From contig DASVES010000273.1 of the NCBI GenBank assembly GCA_036380435.1, positions 1 through 10,001 on the forward strand: a stretch of 10,001 bases of DNA, given 5' to 3'. The stretch is from DASQDT01 sp036380435. GTDB lineage: Bacteria > Acidobacteriota > Blastocatellia > Pyrinomonadales > Pyrinomonadaceae. Both the position numbers and the translations under genes were made by a program. Shown piece after piece: positions 6,363 through 10,001 of this stretch; position 1 is the stretch's first letter, and the number at the start of each line of letters is the position of its first letter. The notes under the pieces are model-generated. The model was not told where the DNA came from. It saw nothing but the letters and a program-made list of their open reading frames with translations, and made no database searches.

Positions 6363-8393
6363 TTAGCGACGTACCTCAATGCGATCCCCGGCCTTGACGA
6401 GCGGGTCGGGTTCCTTCCCCGATAGGATATCCTTCAGATCGTAACTGGTGGTGACAAGACGGCCGTCGGTATTCGCCCGTGTGACGCTCACCTCTCTGTT
6501 CGCGGACGGCGCGATAACACCCACCGTAAGTACGGAGCGGGTCCAGGCTCGCGTCGCATTCTGCGCCTTGTGCAGTTTACCACCCGCCGCCATGATCGCC
6601 TGCGTCAGAGTGATCCCTTCATGAAAATCCTTCTGTCCGGGGTTGCTCACGTCTCCACTGACGTAATAGAACTCTTGCAGCTTCTTTGAGACGGCAATCA
6701 CGTCCCCGGGCCGGACGAGTATGTTCATCGTTGCCTGATCGTTGAGTGCCACATGAGTTGTCTGGCCCGTGGCGTAGGACGTCACCGTGACGCGAGCGGC
6801 CTCGGGGAGCGGCTGCGCCGCGGCCACGATGACGTAGAGAGGAATTGCCTCGCGCTTGATCACCTTCTCGCCGGGTTGGGCGACGAGTCCGCTGATCATC
6901 ACCACGTGACTGGCGTACTCACGCACGTTGACCAACACGCCTGAGTCCGGTTGCAGTGCACGGCGATGCAACTCCGATTTTATGTGCGCGGCAATCTCCT
7001 CCACCGTCTTCCCGACGGCGTTGAATGTTTTATCCACCACCGGATGTTCCAGCACCCCGCCCGCCAGCACAGCATAGAGGGTGGATCTATCCGTGCTCTC
7101 ATTTAACAGCCGGATGTCTAGCACGTCGCCGACGCCGACGCGGTAAAGGTTGACTAAAAAGGCCGCGCCCGTCTCTTCGGCCGGTACGTTATTAGAGACG
7201 GGCGTCTCTGCTTTGGCTGGCGCAACGGCCGGCTTGGCCGCGGAGTGTGCGTCGCCCTCCGGCATGGTCACAGAGGGCATCTCGCTGCGCGACAGAGTCA
7301 GGCCGTCTACTGCTGCTGCTGGCGCGGCAGCACGGGGGACGAGTGGCGCCGAATCTTCGGTCGCCTTCGCGCTTTCGTCTTTTTCCCTGATTCCCAGCAC
7401 GACGTCGCTCCGGCTAAGCCAGCGCATACCTTCGGCGGTACTCTGGCCTCCCGCGTTGACAAGAGATACGGGTTCGCCGGACGCGATCTCCGCACCGTTC
7501 AACTTCTCGTAAGCCAGCTTATGATTACTCTGGATGACGAAATCTTCCGGTGCGAGGCGCCCCGCGCGGTCAATGGCTTTGATCGCGTCGCTGTACTTTC
7601 CTAAAAGATAGTAGGTGATTGCCAGGTTGCTCTGGGCATACGCGTTGCCGGAGTCAAGACTGACCGCGCGCTTCAAGGCTTCCATCGCCTTCTCGTACTG
7701 ACCCGACTGACCGTAGGCGACGCCCAGATCGTTGTAAACCTCAGATGATTTCGGCCTAAAGGTCGCGACATCCTGATAGTACGTGATGGCCGGCTCGTAG
7801 AGCTTCATCCTGAGGAACGCGTGGGCTATGTTGTAGCGTGCCTCCGACGACTGGCGTTTAAGGAGCACCGCGCTTTTGTAGGCGTCAATAGCCTGTTCAT
7901 ACTGGCCCGATCTAAAGTAAGACGCCCCAAGGTAGAGGTAAGCTTCGTAGTCTTTCGGGTTTATCGCGACCACCCGCTTGAACGCTTCGGCGGCCTCATC
8001 CCAGCGGCCGGAGTTGAAGAGCGCGTGGCCCAGGCCGAAGTGGGCATCGGCGTCGGATGGCTCGTTGATGATCGTTCCCTGGAAAGCTTTAATGGCCTCT
8101 TCGTAACGTCCGGCCAGCCCGTGCTCGACCCCCGACTCGTAGCTCGCCTTTGAGGTCGATTTTTTTTGTTCGCGCGCACTAAGGGAGGGCTTCTTCGAGC
8201 CCTTAATAGTGTTCTCGCTGACGGCGTTTGTCGCCTTGCCAGAAGACCCTCTATCGCCGGAAGGGGAAAGCAAGACCCCACCACCTGACGGAGAACTCGG
8301 TGACGAACCCGTCCGGTCTTGTGCCCGCGGAGTAAACTGTAGGGTACAGATTATGAGTAGAATGACGAGGACGCGCGAGGAAAATTCTTTCAT
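6363..8393 (-). CDS. TPR-repeat and polysaccharide export (OPX/SLBB) fusion protein
   Basis: Exported protein of 676 residues, probably part of an exopolysaccharide secretion machine. From ATG 8393 it has a signal peptide (hydrophobic core about 8-21, likely cleavage near residue 24), then a Ser/Gly-rich linker. About six TPR repeats follow (about 84-300), with typical GRYEEAIKAF, GRWDEAAEAF and GQYEQAIDAY helices and NP/EP turns. After a low-complexity Ala/Pro/Ser linker comes a Poly_export domain (YRVGVGDVLDIRLL, 417-430) and two SLBB-like segments (about 497-565 and 575-676), the second with YYVSGDVSNPGQ (576-587). Single-domain OPX proteins such as Wza lack the TPR part, so this is a fusion; the TPRs may bind partners in the export complex. 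The ATG start at 8393 is uncertain: a second ATG lies directly upstream at 8396, and an open frame reaches 8552. AGGTGG lies very close upstream. No lipobox is evident. Confidence 0.88.
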   Translation of the reverse strand: MKEFSSRVLVILLIICTLQFTPRAQDRTGSSPSSPSGGGVLLSPSGDRGSSGKATNAVSENTIKGSKKPSLSAREQKKSTSKASYESGVEHGLAGRYEEAIKAFQGTIINEPSDADAHFGLGHALFNSGRWDEAAEAFKRVVAINPKDYEAYLYLGASYFRSGQYEQAIDAYKSAVLLKRQSSEARYNIAHAFLRMKLYEPAITYYQDVATFRPKSSEVYNDLGVAYGQSGQYEKAMEALKRAVSLDSGNAYAQSNLAITYYLLGKYSDAIKAIDRAGRLAPEDFVIQSNHKLAYEKLNGAEIASGEPVSLVNAGGQSTAEGMRWLSRSDVVLGIREKDESAKATEDSAPLVPRAAAPAAAVDGLTLSRSEMPSVTMPEGDAHSAAKPAVAPAKAETPVSNNVPAEETGAAFLVNLYRVGVGDVLDIRLLNESTDRSTLYAVLAGGVLEHPVVDKTFNAVGKTVEEIAAHIKSELHRRALQPDSGVLVNVREYASHVVMISGLVAQPGEKVIKREAIPLYVIVAAAQPLPEAARVTVTSYATGQTTHVALNDQATMNILVRPGDVIAVSKKLQEFYYVSGDVSNPGQKDFHEGITLTQAIMAAGGKLHKAQNATRAWTRSVLTVGVIAPSANREVSVTRANTDGRLVTTSYDLKDILSGKEPDPLVKAGDRIEVRR

Positions 8394-8499
8394 CATCCAC
8401 CTGACTTTCGAGGCAATGGCCAACGCCAACAAAGGAGGCGAGACCCTGGATAAACATTGGGCTACGCGAACAGGGGAGAGACTATTGTGTAGGGCGGGA

Positions 8500-8505
8500 A
8501 GTATA
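8500..8505 (-). promoter_or_regulatory. Candidate -10 box for the TPR-OPX gene
   Basis: TATACT on the minus strand, in an A/T-rich patch about 107 bases before the chosen start. It matches the -10 consensus well, but the -35 region is poor. The implied leader is about 100 bases. Confidence 0.3.
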
Positions 8506-8742
8506 CAATATTCTTCTCCGAAATAAAATAACTGAAAGATTGAGAGATCCAACCCTTAGACACCTAAATCGGCAGGGACTTCACTAAACTGAACGCGCAA
8601 GGCGGCGGGTCTGAACAATTCGCCGCGCCTGAGATTGCCCGGACGACCGGCGGAGGTTAGAAGCCGGGATCGTGGTGCGACTGTATGCAGGTGAAGGGGA
8701 TGTTCAAGGGGGCGGCCCGCGGTGCTATAGGCGCGGCCATTG

Positions 8743-8767
8743 GCGCCGGGTTGAGGTGACCCGGCGC
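8743..8767. other. Stable 8-bp GC hairpin
   Basis: GCGCCGGG (8743-8750) and CCCGGCGC (8760-8767) are perfect inverted arms around a 9-base loop, TTGAGGTGA. No T-run follows on either strand. It lies just upstream of the plus-strand terminator candidate at 8786, so the two could belong to one structured RNA. Confidence 0.5.
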
Positions 8768-8785
8768 ACTGCCCCGCTACTACCT

Positions 8786-8823
8786 GGGTGTGGGCGGTGG
8801 GAGGAACTACGCCACCCTTTTTT
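8786..8823 (+). terminator. Candidate intrinsic terminator with no obvious upstream gene
   Basis: CGCCACCC (8810-8817) can pair with GGGTG...GCG (8786-8796), forming an 8-bp stem with a 3-base bulge, and is followed directly by six T (8818-8823). It faces the plus strand, yet no plus-strand protein gene lies upstream within this region. It could end a small RNA starting in the region after about 8553, or be chance. Confidence 0.4.
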
Positions 8824-8858
8824 GCGTTTAAATGCCTCTGTGTTGAATTTGGGCGGCG

Positions 8859-8871
8859 CGGGTCAGACCCG
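8859..8871. other. 13-bp palindrome
   Basis: CGGGTC-A-GACCCG, 6-bp arms with a single central base. Its right half (TCAGACCCG, 8863-8871) is the reverse complement of CGGGTCTGA near 8606-8614, so the sites could also pair at a distance. Function unknown. Confidence 0.4.
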
Positions 8872-9160
8872 GCTCCAAAGCTGGTAGGCAGACGCAATCG
8901 TGGTAACGCCGGACAGAATCCACACAACGGGCCGGTAGTTTGGTATCGCTTCGTTTCGCGCGCTATCGTACACAATCTGTTGAGAAAGTGTGGTATTCCT
9001 CCCACCCCTCTTGACCAGCTGCCGCCGCCCATCTATACTCCACGCCTCTCCTAACAACGTTAAGTCACACGCCGCTTTGCCCGCGTTGATGTGCCTTCTG
9101 ACGTCTCTCCCCCAATGAGAAACGGCTGGAGTCCGGTGCGTTTGCCCCGCCCCGTATCAG

Positions 9161-9210
9161 CCCATCAACTGGGTAGTCAATGCGACTACTGCTGTCGGAC
9201 GTGTCACGTC
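9161..9210 (+). promoter_or_regulatory. Stacked inverted repeats upstream of the PEP-CTERM gene
   Basis: Three successive inverted repeats lie 38-87 bases before the start codon. The first has arms CCCA / TGGG (9161-9173), the second GTAGTC-AATGC-GACTAC (9173-9189), and the third GACGTG-T-CACGTC (9198-9210). The last is a near-perfect dyad typical in size of a dimeric repressor site. They may be operators or fold in the 5' leader. I see no sigma-54 type GG/GC promoter with correct spacing. Confidence 0.45.
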
Positions 9211-9232
9211 AAGGTTTTACAGAGAACAAGAC

Positions 9233-9238
9233 AAGGAG
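9233..9238 (+). promoter_or_regulatory. Ribosome binding site of the PEP-CTERM gene
   Basis: AAGGAG, nine bases before the ATG at 9248; it confirms this start. Confidence 0.8.
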
Positions 9239-9247
9239 TCTAATATT

Positions 9248-9973
9248 ATGCCCCTCAGGAAACTGATGTTCTGCCTGTCAGCGGCGCTGCTGATGGGTTT
9301 GGCCACCGCCGCTTCGGCCCGCGCCGACGAGGTCTTCATCTCGGGCTACACCAACGGCGCCTTCAACGGCGTCCCGCCGAACACGTCGGCGACCCAGACG
9401 GCCACTTTGGGCGGGCTGACCTACGTCAACTCGACGTTTTCGGGCACCACCGCGGCCGGCTTCCGCGCCCTGGGCGGCAACCCCATCGCGCCGCCCGTCC
9501 AGAACGTCAACAACCTGGGCGCCTTCTCGCTGGCGACGACGCCGTTCACTTACACCGGCAACACGTTTACGCTGCGGGTGACGTTTACGGCGCCCGAGGG
9601 GATCGCCGGCACTAACACGGCGCTCTTCTCGGCGACTTTGACGGGGACGGTGACGAGTGACCCGAACTCGGGCGGGGTGCAGATCGACTTCAACAACACG
9701 CCGATGCTGTTCACCTTCAACGACCCGAACTGCCAGGCGACGACCGTGCCGGGGCAGCAGACGACGTGCGGGGCGGGCAGTTTCTTATTCTCGGTCAACG
9801 ACGTATCGCTCGACCCGGGGCAGATTGCCTCGATTACGGGCCAGATCACCAGCGCGCAGCAGAGCCAGCCGGGCGCCGTGCCCGAGCCGATGACGATGAT
9901 CCTCTTCGGCACCGGGCTGGCCGGCATCGCCGCCAAGGCCCGCAGGCGCCGCAAGGCAACGAAGGCTGTATAA
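9248..9973 (+). CDS. PEP-CTERM sorting-signal secreted protein
   Basis: Exported surface protein of 241 residues. It has a Sec signal peptide (basic residues at 4-5, hydrophobic core about 7-20, ASARA cleavage after residue 26). The mature region is rich in Thr, Asn, Gly and Ala with beta-type strands, like many adhesive or matrix proteins. It ends in a PEP-CTERM tail: VPEPMTMILFGTGLAGIAAKARRRRK (211-236), that is the VPEP motif, a hydrophobic segment and a final Arg/Lys cluster. Such tails are recognised by exosortase (EpsH/XrtA family) in bacteria that make exopolysaccharide. Two cysteines, C162 and C174, flank a short loop and could form a disulphide. No exosortase is in the window. The nearby OPX gene supports a polysaccharide-linked surface role. 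The specific function is unknown. Confidence 0.9.
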   Translation: MPLRKLMFCLSAALLMGLATAASARADEVFISGYTNGAFNGVPPNTSATQTATLGGLTYVNSTFSGTTAAGFRALGGNPIAPPVQNVNNLGAFSLATTPFTYTGNTFTLRVTFTAPEGIAGTNTALFSATLTGTVTSDPNSGGVQIDFNNTPMLFTFNDPNCQATTVPGQQTTCGAGSFLFSVNDVSLDPGQIASITGQITSAQQSQPGAVPEPMTMILFGTGLAGIAAKARRRRKATKAV

Positions 9974-10001
9974 GCGCCGACTAAGTATGGGGCACAGACC
10001 G
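9974..10001. other. Right edge, nothing seen
   Basis: 28 bases after the PEP-CTERM stop, with no hairpin or gene start visible. The gene's terminator, if any, lies outside the window. Confidence 0.5.

Larger units (their letters stand above)
8553..9247. other. Non-coding region of about 700 bp with several hairpins
   Basis: Between the OPX gene (start 8393) and the PEP-CTERM gene (start 9248) I see no credible protein. The open frames here have no ribosome site, no recognisable domain and odd composition. The region holds an 8-bp perfect hairpin (8743-8767), a 13-bp palindrome (8859-8871), a hairpin plus six T (8786-8823) and stacked inverted repeats just before the PEP-CTERM gene. No tRNA, known riboswitch core or repeat family was recognised. 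Confidence 0.6.

Noticed and set aside
8430..8446. Strong AAAGGAGG site on the plus strand near 8434
   Set aside because: No start codon follows at a useful distance, and the site lies just upstream of the OPX gene start on the opposite strand. Chance.
8553..8900. Known riboswitch or housekeeping RNA (c-di-GMP GEMM, RNase P, SRP, tmRNA)
   Set aside because: The conserved core bases of these families were not found. Only generic hairpins are present.
8556..9032. 158-codon minus-strand frame in the non-coding region
   Set aside because: No ribosome site, no domain, no signal, and a Pro/Arg/Ser-rich composition. It overlaps the hairpins. I cannot exclude a decayed gene but cannot support one.
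8863..9057. 64-codon minus-strand frame with a possible membrane-like end
   Set aside because: A hydrophobic stretch near its end caught my eye, but it begins at TTG without a ribosome site and overlaps other frames.
9050..9200. Sigma-54 promoter (as at some PEP-CTERM genes)
   Set aside because: Candidate GG and GC pairs (for example around 9127-9145) are spaced 14 apart instead of the required 10.
1..10001. CRISPR array, transposase, integrase or toxin-antitoxin pair
   Set aside because: No regular direct-repeat array and no such protein motifs were seen in any frame.

Overview
This is a GC-rich bacterial chromosome segment with nine protein genes: one cut by the left edge and eight complete. 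Several traits together suggest an Acidobacteriota-like genome: high GC, a zinc-ribbon Ser/Thr kinase with a transmembrane segment, a secreted protein beginning with a DFSGxW-type motif, a TPR-OPX fusion and a PEP-CTERM protein. This is an inference from gene content; there is no rRNA or other phylogenetic marker here.

Layout. Bases 1-5055 hold six genes, all on the minus strand. In transcription order they are: a leucine-dehydrogenase-like enzyme (4006-5055), a small basic protein (3737-3970), an aspartate/glutamate racemase family protein (2923-3621), an imperfect inverted repeat of about 96 bp (2833-2928), a GNAT acetyltransferase of the SSAT type (2297-2800), a secreted lipocalin-like protein (1697-2206), and the start of a PknB-type kinase (1-1472, running off the edge). 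A PfkB-family sugar kinase (5265-6248, plus) diverges from the dehydrogenase. It converges on a TPR-OPX polysaccharide export protein (6363-8393, minus), with terminator-like hairpins between them. A stretch of about 850 bp with no convincing gene follows. It holds strong hairpins, one followed by six T. The window ends with a PEP-CTERM secreted protein (9248-9973, plus) preceded by stacked inverted repeats.

How they fit together. The dehydrogenase, small protein and racemase lie close enough to be one amino-acid-metabolism transcript; the GNAT may be separated from them by the hairpin repeat. The OPX protein and the PEP-CTERM protein both belong to the exopolysaccharide/exosortase cell-surface theme, although no exosortase is visible. 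The OPX gene and its upstream region are clearly less GC-rich than the flanking genes.

I see no CRISPR array, tRNA, rRNA, transposase or clear defence system. The best candidates for something undescribed are the inverted repeat at 2833-2928, the structured non-coding block at 8553-9247, and the small HTH-like protein between the dehydrogenase and the racemase.
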